From CBDCFV01 sp965261795 (GTDB lineage: Bacteria; Chloroflexota; Dehalococcoidia; Lucifugimonadales; UBA3495), in the NCBI GenBank assembly GCA_965261795.1, contig OZ253476.1, positions 1,736,001 through 1,800,000 on the forward strand: 64,000 nucleotides of DNA, in the 5' to 3' direction. Both the position numbers and the translations under genes were made by a program. The notes beneath the pieces are model-generated. The model was not told where the DNA came from, did no database searches, and saw only the letters and a program-made list of their open reading frames with translations. This document shows positions 8,241 through 15,696 of the stretch, one piece after another (the stretch's first letter is position 1; each line of letters starts with the position of its first letter).

Positions 8241-8717
8241 TCACCCGCCTTTCAGGTGGCGGCCCAGCAGGTCTATGGCGGCTTGGGCTGCTCCGTGCTT
8301 GGTGGCGTCGCGGTCTCCGGCGACGTGGATTTCGATGGCTGAATCTTCCCCGTCCTTAACCGACAGGCCCACCCAGAAGGTGCCGATGGGCTGGCCGCCG
8401 CTGCCAGGGCCGGGGCCGGTGACTCCGGTGGTGGAGACGGCGAAGTCGGTGTCGGTCAATTCCCGGACGCCCTTGGCCATGGCTTTAGCCATTTCTTCGC
8501 TTACGCTGCCGTAGGTGGCGGAAAGGTCATCCGGGACTCCCAACACTTTTTCCTTCAAGCCGCCAGTGTAGGCCACTACCCCGCCGGGAAAGTACTTGGA
8601 GCTGCCGGGAACTGTCCCCAGCAAATAGCCGATCAGTCCGCAGGTGCAGGCCTCGGCCACCGAAACCGTCTTTCCTTGGGCAGTCAGCAACTCCGCCAAT
8701 TCCTGTACTTCCATCAA
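8241..8717 (-). CDS. pncC: CinA C-terminal/PncC-like protein, altered active-site motif
   Basis: 158-aa stand-alone CinA C-terminal domain; the family deamidates nicotinamide mononucleotide in NAD recycling. TGVTGPGPGSGGQPIGTFWVGL is strongly conserved, as are the N-terminal helices. The usual AESCTGG motif reads AEACTCG here, so the Ser thought to be catalytic is Ala. Activity is therefore in doubt, or another residue serves. ATG at 8717 is preceded by AAGGAGGAGTTTTTG. The rhomboid gene lies upstream on the same strand with a 30-bp gap, so they are probably cotranscribed. Confidence 0.85.
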   Translation of the reverse strand: MMEVQELAELLTAQGKTVSVAEACTCGLIGYLLGTVPGSSKYFPGGVVAYTGGLKEKVLGVPDDLSATYGSVSEEMAKAMAKGVRELTDTDFAVSTTGVTGPGPGSGGQPIGTFWVGLSVKDGEDSAIEIHVAGDRDATKHGAAQAAIDLLGRHLKGG

Positions 8718-8747
8718 AAACTCCTCCTTAACTTGGTCCTTTGCACT

Positions 8748-9305
8748 TTAGTTCGATTGTGACTGATTCCCGCGGGCGCGGGTTATCCACGCCACTAGAA
8801 CACCCGCCAACAGCCCGCAGAGGTGTCCTTCCCACGATATAAACCCCCCTACAGGTAGGATGCCGGAGAGCATCCCCCAGCCGAACACCACTATAACGAT
8901 AACGGCCACCAGAACGGAGAGGATACTCTTATCGTACCAGCCCTTGGCTACCAAGTAACCAAAGTAGCCGAAGACCAGTCCGCTGGCCCCGACATGGACC
9001 GCGGAACGTCCTATCACCCATACTCCCGCGCCGCCGACGATGATGATGGCCAATGATATCCAAGGGAAAGCGCCCCTTGCCCGCAACGCTGTGAAGCCGC
9101 CCAGCACCAGCAAAGGCACGGTGTTGGAGAGGACGTGCCCGATACCTGCGTGGAGAAAGGGACTCAAGGGGATGCCCCTCAGCCCTTCCTGTGTGCGGGG
9201 CACAATGCCGTAGGCGCTTAGTCCGTGCCCCATAAGGATATTTGCGATCTCCACTATCCAGATTACCGCAACGAATCCGACGAGCAGACACAGGATTGCT
9301 ATCAT
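8748..9305 (-). CDS. Rhomboid family intramembrane serine protease
   Basis: 185-aa protein with about six hydrophobic segments. The rhomboid landmarks are in place: HAGIGHVLSNTVPLLVLGG (loop 1/TM2 His and Asn), HVGASGLVFGYFGYL with the GxSG nucleophile Ser, and WEGHLCGLLAGVLVAW with the catalytic His. It cleaves single-pass membrane proteins within the bilayer; no substrate can be inferred. ATG at 9305. It is likely cotranscribed with the PncC-like gene. Confidence 0.88.
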   Translation of the reverse strand: MIAILCLLVGFVAVIWIVEIANILMGHGLSAYGIVPRTQEGLRGIPLSPFLHAGIGHVLSNTVPLLVLGGFTALRARGAFPWISLAIIIVGGAGVWVIGRSAVHVGASGLVFGYFGYLVAKGWYDKSILSVLVAVIVIVVFGWGMLSGILPVGGFISWEGHLCGLLAGVLVAWITRARGNQSQSN

Positions 9306-9386
9306 TAAGCCTTAACCTTTGCCCACAAGATTGGGCCTTAACCTTTGCCCACAAGAAGGGAGGTATGAAAACAGGCTTTGACAATA

Positions 9387-9763
9387 CTAACGTCGCACCT
9401 CATCGAGCACCTCCGCCAGGTGCTTTGATGCGCACTTGAGGGCCACGCCTATGGGGTCGCGCACACCGTCGGGGTTTTCTTCGTCCACTTGCCAGTACCC
9501 TACGAAATCTCCGGTCTCGGTAACAAGAGCCGGATCGCTGGTTTTCGTCCCCATGATCAAGGTGTCAGTCTCAGAATCGTATCCCAACCCCAAGGGTATG
9601 TACGCGGACGCTCCCATGACGATCACCCCCACTATCTCGTGACCGTCCCACGCGACGAGCTCGACGGCAATGCCGGGGTCGTCCAGCAGGGAGGCGGCGG
9701 TGGCTTTTGGCGCCTCTGTGGTGACATGAAGGACGTGCCCTCTTTATCATAGCTGACCTGCAT
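9387..9763 (-). pseudogene. Frameshifted DUF2283-like gene
   Basis: The ATG at 9763, preceded by GGAGGAACGTG, begins MQVSYDKEG. Near 9735-9742 the frame must shift by one base to continue as GHVLHVTTEAPKATAA, then GYDSETDTLIMGTKTS and on to the stop at 9387. Both halves carry the YD..xD.L.i pattern typical of DUF2283, so the intact protein would hold two such repeats (about 125 aa). A one-base loss within GAGGGCACG would explain it. It follows, with overlap, a decayed toxin-like gene. It may be a real pseudogene or a sequencing error; decay of the neighbour favours the former. Confidence 0.6.
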
Positions 9764-9907
9764 CACGTTCCTCCAAGCCTTCATAGTTCCTGACGAAGTA
9801 ATCGCGATTTTCTTTGTTCCAATGGCTGGTAGCCGTCCGACTCGGAACGCCGTAATGATTAACTCATCGTCCATGGAGACCGCCACTCTGACCATCCCGT
9901 CTAGTCC

Positions 9908-10927
9908 GGCTGACAAGGGTATGTAAAATTGAGATTATAGCTACGAACCGGCCCCACCGCCCCTGGATTCCGGCCTGCGCCGGAATGACGGAATGGGCCC
10001 CCCTGGATTCCGGCCTACGCCGGAATGACGGAATGGGCCCGCCTGGATTCCGGCCTACGCCGGAATGACGGAATGGGCCCGCCTGGATTCCGGCCTGCGC
10101 CGGAATGACGGAATGGGCCCGCTTGGATTCCGGCCTACGCCGGAATGACGGAATGGGTCCGCCTGGATTCCGGCCTGCGCCGGAATGACGGAATGGGCCC
10201 GCTTGGATTCCGGCCTGCGCCGGAATGACGGAATGGGTCCGCTTGGATTCCGGCCTACGCCGGAATGACGGAATGGGCCCGCCTGGATTCCGGCCTACGC
10301 CGGAATGACGGAATGGGCCCGCCTGGATTCCGGCCTGGGCCGGAATGACGGAATGGGCCCGCCTGGATTCCGGCCTACGCCGGAATGACGGAATGGGTCC
10401 GCCTGGATTCCGGCCTACGCCGGAATGACGGAATGGGCCCGCCTGGATTCCGGCCTACGCCGGAATGACGGAATGGGTCCGCCTGGATTCCGGCCTACGC
10501 CGGAATGACGGAATGGGCCCGCCTGGATTCCGGCCTACGCCGGAATGACGGAATGGGCCCGCCTGGATTCCGGCCTACGCCGGAATGACGGAATGGGCCC
10601 GCCTGGATTCCGGCCTACGCCGGAATGACGGAATGGGCCCGCCTGGATTCCGGCCTACGCCGGAATGACGGAATGGGTCCGCTTGGATTCCGGCCTGCGC
10701 CGGAATGACGGAATGGGCCCGCCTGGATTCCGGCCTACGCCGGAATGACGGAATGGGTCCGCCTGGATTCCGGCCTGCGCCGGAATGACGGAATGGGTCC
10801 GCTTGGATTCCGGCCTGCGCCGGAATGACGGATGGGAGCGGTTTTGTATTTGAGCAAGCCTACCCTACTATGCGGTCTCACGTTCAACTGCGTAAAGTCC
10901 CAAATGAAATACATACCCTTGTCAGCC
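9908..10927. mobile_element. Element A1: inverted-repeat element with 22-unit array
   Basis: The ends GGCTGACAAGGGTATGTA and, in reverse, TACATACCCTTGTCAGCC are inverted repeats. The flanks GTCTAGTCC (9899-9907 and 10928-10936) are a perfect 9-bp direct repeat, the mark of transposition. Left arm (about 55 bp, ATTGAGATTATAGCTACG and so on) and right arm (about 95 bp, GAGCGGTTTTGTATTTGAGC and so on) are shared nearly base for base with elements A2 and A3. Between them are 22 tandem 40-bp units. There is no transposase gene, so it is a non-autonomous, MITE-like element. Confidence 0.9.
9963..10842. repeat. Tandem array of twenty-two 40-bp hairpin units
   Basis: Each unit has the palindrome GGATTCCGGCctacGCCGGAATGACGG followed by AATGGG(C/T)CCGC(C/T)T. 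Variation is confined to the loop (CTACG or CTGCG, once CTGGG) and to two linker positions. No spacer sequences separate units, so this is not a CRISPR. Forty is not a multiple of three and no frame stays open. Confidence 0.95.
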
Positions 10928-11121
10928 GTCTAGTCCGGGGACGAAGGTCATATACGCTCGACTCTGGCTTCCGTCGCGCTCAGTGCGGATGCCCCGCATT
11001 ACCCAATGGTCCAGCACATGCGAACCCTCCGGGCGGTGATTCCCAAGTGCCGCTGCTCCCTCATGTGGCGACTGACTCGCCGTGTCCGGCCACCTGCGGT
11101 GATCGTTTCGGGCAACCGCTT

Positions 11122-11862
11122 CTACCACGGCTTCCGCAACAGCAGGAAAAACTCCCGGTTTCCCGCGTCGCCCAGGATGGGAGAGGTGCAAAGGTCCCGT
11201 ACCCGCAGGCCTTGGTCCACGGCCCAAACGATACAACGTCCGAGGGTCCTGGCATGAACGGCCGGGTCTTTGATTACGCCTCCCCGGCCTACTTCCTCGC
11301 GACGGGCTTCGAATTGCGGCTTCACCAAGGCGGAGATATAACAGCCCTTCCGTAGATGCTGGACTACCGAGGGTATCACCAGCGTCAACGATATGAACGA
11401 AACGTCGATGGTCACCAAGTCCACGGCCTCGGGCAGGTCGAAAGGATAGCGGGCGTTGCACTTTTCAATCACCGTCACCCGCGGGTCGCGGCGCAGGCGG
11501 TAGCTCAACTGCCCGCGGCCAACGTCGAGGGCGTAAACCCGGCGTGCGCCGCGTTGCAGCAAACAGTCGGTAAACCCTCCGGTCGACGCCCCCACGTCCA
11601 GCGCAGTCAAGCCCTCGGTCGAGAGTTTGAAAACATCGAGAGCATGGGCCAGCTTGACTCCGCCGCGGCTGACGTAAGGAAGACCACCCCGCACGTCCAG
11701 CGGTTCGTTTTGCAACAGGGTGGAACTGGGTTTGAGGACCCGGCCCTGGCGGTTGAACACCAAGCCCTCGGCTATCAGGGTTTGGGCTTGCTCCCGGGTC
11801 TGGGCCAAGCCCTTCTCGACCAGCAGAAGGTCGGCCCGTTTTCTGGCCGCAGACTTAGGCAT
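11122..11862 (-). CDS. tlyA: TlyA family rRNA 2'-O-methyltransferase
   Basis: 246-aa protein with an N-terminal S4 RNA-binding domain (residues 9-65: RADLLLVEKGLAQTREQAQT) and an FtsJ/Rossmann methyltransferase domain (LDVGASTGGFTDCLLQRGA for SAM binding, TIDVSFISL, VKPQFEA). TlyA methylates ribose 2'-OH groups of 16S and 23S rRNA and affects capreomycin sensitivity in mycobacteria. The C-terminus stops about 20 residues earlier than most relatives (NREFFLLLRKPW). ATG at 11862. It lies 18 bp downstream of the enoyl-CoA hydratase gene and probably shares its transcript. Confidence 0.88.
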   Translation of the reverse strand: MPKSAARKRADLLLVEKGLAQTREQAQTLIAEGLVFNRQGRVLKPSSTLLQNEPLDVRGGLPYVSRGGVKLAHALDVFKLSTEGLTALDVGASTGGFTDCLLQRGARRVYALDVGRGQLSYRLRRDPRVTVIEKCNARYPFDLPEAVDLVTIDVSFISLTLVIPSVVQHLRKGCYISALVKPQFEARREEVGRGGVIKDPAVHARTLGRCIVWAVDQGLRVRDLCTSPILGDAGNREFFLLLRKPW

Positions 11863-11880
11863 TGGCGATGGACAAGGGCG

Positions 11881-12669
11881 TCATTTGCCAATGAAACGCG
11901 GGGGGCGTTTCTCCAGGAAGGCACGGTACCCTTCCACGTAGTCCTGGGTCTCGAACTGGCCCAGCGGCAGGCTGGATTCCTCTGGGGTCAGGTCGGCAAG
12001 GTCAGGCTTGGCTTGGACCTGCCTGAGAGTAAGCTTGTTGACCGCGTGGGACAGGGGCGCCAACGCTGCTATGTCGTTAGCCAGCTTGTAGGTGTACTCG
12101 TGCAACTCATCGGCTGGCACGACTTGGTTGACCAACCCCACTCTGAGGGCCTCTTGAGCGTCGAGCAAGCGAGCCGACAGCAGAATGTAAAGGGCGGCGC
12201 CTTTCCCAACCAGATTGACCAGCCCCTGCATTTCCTGGTGGCCGATGGTTATGCCCAAGCGGGCGGCAGGGATGCCCAACCGGCTGTCTTCCGAGGCTAT
12301 CCGGAGGTCGGTGGCTACCGCCAACTCGCAGCCGCCGCCGACGGCGAATCCTCGTATCATGGAAATGGTGGGGGTGCGCATGTCGGCCAACTTGGCCAGC
12401 ACCTTGTCGACCGCCTCGTTGTAAGCCTTGGCCTTGGCGCCGTCGGCCCGGTGTTCGTCGAAGTCTGCGATGTCCGCCCCGGCGGAAAAGGCCCGGTCGC
12501 CGGCGCCGGTGACGACAACGGCCCTGACGTCAGGGTCGGAGTCCAACGACTCCAACAACCGGGACAACTCCAGCCACATGCCAAAGCTGATAGCGTTGCG
12601 TTGCGCCGGACGGTTGATGGTGATGGTAGCAATGGGGGTGTCTCGTTGCACCAGGATTTCGTCGTTCAT
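11881..12669 (-). CDS. Enoyl-CoA hydratase/isomerase family protein
   Basis: 262-aa crotonase-fold enzyme acting on acyl-CoA thioesters. AFSAGADIADF supplies the first oxyanion-hole strand and RGFAVGGGCELAVATDLRIA the second; Glu in GCEL and a later acidic residue are the usual catalytic pair, but the following position reads ARLGITIGHQ, where classical hydratases have Glu. ATG at 12669 overlaps the SMP-30 stop as ATGA, indicating translational coupling. Substrate is unknown; context suggests a catabolic or detoxifying operon with the peptide-type importer upstream. Confidence 0.87.
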   Translation of the reverse strand: MNDEILVQRDTPIATITINRPAQRNAISFGMWLELSRLLESLDSDPDVRAVVVTGAGDRAFSAGADIADFDEHRADGAKAKAYNEAVDKVLAKLADMRTPTISMIRGFAVGGGCELAVATDLRIASEDSRLGIPAARLGITIGHQEMQGLVNLVGKGAALYILLSARLLDAQEALRVGLVNQVVPADELHEYTYKLANDIAALAPLSHAVNKLTLRQVQAKPDLADLTPEESSLPLGQFETQDYVEGYRAFLEKRPPRFIGK

Positions 12670-13556
12670 GGCCACATGATCCAGCCGGTGCGGTCGGTGC
12701 GCGCGCGGAAGAGGTGGCCGCCGCCGGTGGTTACGTATAGAGTCTGCATATCGGCATCGCCGAAGCAGCAATTGGTAGGCCGGTCCACCCGGAGCGGGTG
12801 GGTCTCCAGTACCCTGCCAGTGGGCGAGAAAACGTAAATCAACGGGCCGGGGCCGCTCTGCTCCCAACCGGCGCAGACGATAATGTTCCCGTCAACGTCC
12901 AGGGTCATGCCGTCCACTCCCCTTTGCACTCCTTGATGGTCGATGCCGAAGGTGTGCAGCGTGGTATAAGACCCCAACGACCCGTCGTTGTTGATCTCAT
13001 AGGCCCGGAGTTGCCGGGGCTGGTCCGGCGAGTAGTCGCTCTGGGCGACGTACAGGGTCTTCTGGTCCCGGGAAATCAGTATGCCGTTGGGGCGGCTCAC
13101 GTCGTGAGTGACCCGTTTCAACTCCCAACCGCCGGACGGCTGAGGGTCCAGCTGCAGCACGGACATGTGGTCCAACTCCTGGTCTCCGGCCGACCCGTTG
13201 AATGGATCGGTGAACCAGATGCGTCCCTGCTTGTCTACCGCCAGGTCGTTGGGGTTGTTGTGCCGCTTGCCGTCCAAGCGGTGCGGCAAGGAAGTGATGG
13301 TGGCTTGGTCCTTCCCGAAATGGACGATGCGGCGGCCGCCGCTCTGGCAGCCGTAGAGGTTGCCTTGGGCATCGAAACAAAGGCCGTTGGTGCGATTGGT
13401 CCCAGTGAAATACTCGGTGGTCTCGCCGGTCTTGGGAGAGTATCTCAATATACGGCTGGCGGGAATGTGAGTGAAAAGCAAGGCCTCGCCGTCCCAGACG
13501 GGGCCTTCGGTAGTGCCGCCGTAAGGACCGGCGACCAGCTCAAAGCTCCAGCTCAT
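12666..13556 (-). CDS. SMP-30/gluconolactonase-like beta-propeller protein
   Basis: 296-aa six-bladed propeller hydrolase. ELVAGPYGGTTEGPVWDG near the N-terminus carries the metal-binding Glu; NNPNDLAVDKQGRIWFTDP and SRPNGILISRDQKTLYVA carry the Asn and other ligands, and DGMTLDVDGNI the Asp. The family opens lactones or hydrolyses phosphotriesters. The ATG at 13556 starts MSWSFELV; longer in-frame starts at 13661 are less convincing. Translationally coupled to the enoyl-CoA hydratase gene through ATGA. Confidence 0.86.
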   Translation of the reverse strand: MSWSFELVAGPYGGTTEGPVWDGEALLFTHIPASRILRYSPKTGETTEYFTGTNRTNGLCFDAQGNLYGCQSGGRRIVHFGKDQATITSLPHRLDGKRHNNPNDLAVDKQGRIWFTDPFNGSAGDQELDHMSVLQLDPQPSGGWELKRVTHDVSRPNGILISRDQKTLYVAQSDYSPDQPRQLRAYEINNDGSLGSYTTLHTFGIDHQGVQRGVDGMTLDVDGNIIVCAGWEQSGPGPLIYVFSPTGRVLETHPLRVDRPTNCCFGDADMQTLYVTTGGGHLFRARTDRTGWIMWP

Positions 13557-13676
13557 GGCATGGCCTCCCGATGCGTTTGGTGGGAGAATGCCCTCAGTAT
13601 ATCGGCGGGAAGGGAGGATGTCATCACTTGTCCAAGGCGCGGGTTGAGAGCATCGCATCACCCGCGCCTCGCCACG

Positions 13677-14600
13677 TTAAGCGCGGGTGGTGCCGCGCAG
13701 CCTTGGGTCGAGCACGTCCCGCAGGGCGTCGCCCAGCAGGTTCCAAGCGAACACGACGACGCTGATGGCCAGTCCGGGGAAAACTCCCAGCCACGGCGCA
13801 ACGTCGACGTAGTTCTGGGCGGCGCCGCGCAGCATGTTCCCCCATGACGGAGTATCTGGAGGCGCGCCGATGCCCAGGAAGCTGAGGGTAGCCTCGGCCA
13901 CTATCGCGCCGCCCAAATGGATTGTCACCAGCACGATGTACAACGCCATGCAATTGGGAATCATGTGTCGGATAATAATCCGGCCATTTCCCGCGCCGAC
14001 GGCTACGGCCGCAAGGATGTAGTCCATCTCCTTGATGCCAAGGGCTTGAGCGCGCACGATCCGCGCGGTGCTGGGTATATAAATTATGGTCAATGCCAGC
14101 ACCACGTTGTTGAGAGAGCCGCCAAGAGCCGCCATGATGGCGATGGCCAGAATCAAGGCCGGGAACGCCATCATGGAATCGATGAATCTCTGGGCTATGA
14201 GGTCAGTCTTCCCCCCGAAGTGGACGCTGGTAACGCCTATCAGCAAGCCGATGGCGCAGCCAATGACCGAGCTTACGATGCCGACGTATAAAGATATTCT
14301 CGCGCCGTACACCAGCCTGCTATAGACGTCGCGCCCGATCTGGTCGCCCCCCAGCCACCGCCCAGGGTCAAGCGGGGCGGCGAACTTGTGCTCCGCGGCA
14401 GTGGCGTAAGGACCTGTAGTGGCGATCAAGGGGGCGAAAATCGCGATTATCAACAGAATTGCGACTACCGTCAGCCCAAAGCCTCCCAGGGGCTTGGTGC
14501 GGTAAAAATGCGCCAAGTGACGCCAGCCCAGGTTCAAGGCCTGTAACGACCGCTCTGATAGGGCCGGAGCGACTGCACTCTGTTGTTGGTTCATGTGCAC
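13677..14600 (-). CDS. Peptide/nickel-type ABC transporter permease (DppC-like)
   Basis: 307-aa inner-membrane permease with an N-terminal OppC-type segment (residues about 25-75, first TM at GLTVVAILLIIAIFAPLI) and the BPD transporter domain, with the EAA-like loop around IVRAQALGIKEMDYILAAVAVGAGNGRIIIRHMIP. LGGDQIGRDVYSRLVYGARISL is diagnostic of the DppC/OppC family. It pairs with the DppB-like gene 31 bp upstream and the lipoprotein gene before it. No ATPase gene is nearby, so the importer must borrow one. ATG at 14600 (MHMNQQQ) or 14594. Confidence 0.9.
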   Translation of the reverse strand: MHMNQQQSAVAPALSERSLQALNLGWRHLAHFYRTKPLGGFGLTVVAILLIIAIFAPLIATTGPYATAAEHKFAAPLDPGRWLGGDQIGRDVYSRLVYGARISLYVGIVSSVIGCAIGLLIGVTSVHFGGKTDLIAQRFIDSMMAFPALILAIAIMAALGGSLNNVVLALTIIYIPSTARIVRAQALGIKEMDYILAAVAVGAGNGRIIIRHMIPNCMALYIVLVTIHLGGAIVAEATLSFLGIGAPPDTPSWGNMLRGAAQNYVDVAPWLGVFPGLAISVVVFAWNLLGDALRDVLDPRLRGTTRA

Positions 14601-14631
14601 TCTCGAAATGTTGTTTAGTTGACCGCCCTGG

Positions 14632-15594
14632 CTAGGTGTACCTGATCCTGGGGTTAAGCCAGGCGTACATCAAGTCCAGCAGCAGGTTCACCGCCAAAAC
14701 TACCGTGGTAATCACCACTATGACGGCTTGTATCATAGCGTAGTCGCGGTGGTATATCGCGTCCAGGAGCAATTGTCCCATTCCCGGCACCAGGAAGATG
14801 AGCTCGATTACTACCGTTCCCGAGATGAGCCGGCCGAATTCGTACCCGGACACTGTAATGACGGGCAGGACCGCGTTTTTCATCGCGTGCCGGGCAATAA
14901 TCACCGCCTCGGCCAAGCCTTTGGAACGGGCGGTGCGGATGTAGTCCTCCCGCAGAATCTCCAGCATGGCTGAGCGGGTTACGCGGGCAATAAACGCCAT
15001 GTTGAAGACACCCAACGCGATCGCGGGGAAAACCAGTTGTTCAAGATTTCTCCCAGGGTCTTCCCATAGCTTGGCGAACCCGATAGAGGGGAACCAGTCA
15101 AATATCTTGACCAGAAAATAGATTATTAGAATTCCCAGCCAGAAGTTGGGGATGGCGATGCCGCAGAAAGTCACTATCCGGGACACGTAGTCGGCCCATG
15201 TATCCTGTTTGATGGCTGAAATGACCCCCAACGGCACCGCTACTACGGTGGCCATCAGCACTGCCAGGATGGTCAACTCCAAGGTAATTGGGAATTTTTC
15301 CTTGATGTCGTCGCTGATCGGCGTGTCGTAATGGAATGACTTGCCAAAGTCCAAGCGAAGCATCTTCCACACCCAGTCGCCATACTGGATGTATATGGGA
15401 CGGTCGGTGCCGAACTTCGCTCTGACCGCCGCCAGTTGCTCCTCGGTGAAGTTGGTCTCACCCTCTTCCGCTCCCATCAGATAAAGGACCGCGGGGTCGC
15501 CGGGGATAAGGCGGAGAATCAAGAACACGAGAATAGTAACAACAAACACGGTCGGCACGAACATGACGACCCGTTTGATCATGTAAGGAATCAT
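14632..15594 (-). CDS. Peptide/nickel-type ABC transporter permease (DppB-like)
   Basis: 320-aa inner-membrane permease. MIPYMIKRVVMFVPTVFVVTILVF is the typical first helix; RLIPGDPAVL and ARSKGLAEAVIIARHAMKNAVLPVIT (EAA loop) and YAWLNPRIRYT at the C-terminus are characteristic of DppB/OppB. It forms the heterodimer with the DppC-like protein encoded just downstream. A strong hairpin lies between it and the substrate-binding gene. Confidence 0.9.
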   Translation of the reverse strand: MIPYMIKRVVMFVPTVFVVTILVFLILRLIPGDPAVLYLMGAEEGETNFTEEQLAAVRAKFGTDRPIYIQYGDWVWKMLRLDFGKSFHYDTPISDDIKEKFPITLELTILAVLMATVVAVPLGVISAIKQDTWADYVSRIVTFCGIAIPNFWLGILIIYFLVKIFDWFPSIGFAKLWEDPGRNLEQLVFPAIALGVFNMAFIARVTRSAMLEILREDYIRTARSKGLAEAVIIARHAMKNAVLPVITVSGYEFGRLISGTVVIELIFLVPGMGQLLLDAIYHRDYAMIQAVIVVITTVVLAVNLLLDLMYAWLNPRIRYT

Positions 15595-15656
15595 CGTTCA
15601 CCTTGAACGTAAGGGTTAAAGAGTTGGAGTTATTGTACAGCGTCCAAAGTGTCAGA

Positions 15657-15688
15657 GTGGCCGGCCCTTATCTTGGAGGGCCGGCCAC
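15657..15688 (-). terminator. Strong hairpin between binding-protein and permease genes
   Basis: GTGGCCGGCCCT and AGGGCCGGCCAC form a perfect 12-bp stem with an 8-nt loop. There is no U-tract after it, so it probably acts as a partial terminator or an RNA-stabilising hairpin that raises the binding-protein message over the permeases, a common design in ABC operons. Confidence 0.7.
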
Positions 15689-15696
15689 AAATTGGT

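Larger units (their letters stand above)
9747..11064 (-). pseudogene. Decayed toxin-like gene split by element A1
   Basis: Coding pieces of one small protein lie on both sides of element A1. Upstream: MREQRHLGITARRVR, a one-base shift near 11018-11026, then HVLDHWVMRGIRTERDG and SQSRAYMTFVPGLDG up to the insertion. Downstream: GLDGMVRVAVSMDDELIITAF, a shift near 9829-9841, then ATSHWNKENRDYFVRNYEG and the TGA at 9747. Removing the element and one 9-bp duplication joins the pieces in frame as FVPGLDGMVRVAV. The family, about 100 aa, often precedes DUF2283 genes and behaves like a toxin; that role is an inference. Two frameshifts and one insertion make this a dead gene. Confidence 0.65.

Noticed and set aside
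9963..10842. CRISPR array
   Set aside because: Units are contiguous with no unique spacers, and the unit is itself a palindrome. The same applies to the arrays at 1217, 26014 and 30041.
11356..12837. 493-aa plus-strand ORF
   Set aside because: It is antisense to tlyA and the enoyl-CoA hydratase gene, both with clear family motifs.
12798..13847. 349-aa plus-strand ORF
   Set aside because: Antisense to the SMP-30 gene; no recognisable motif.
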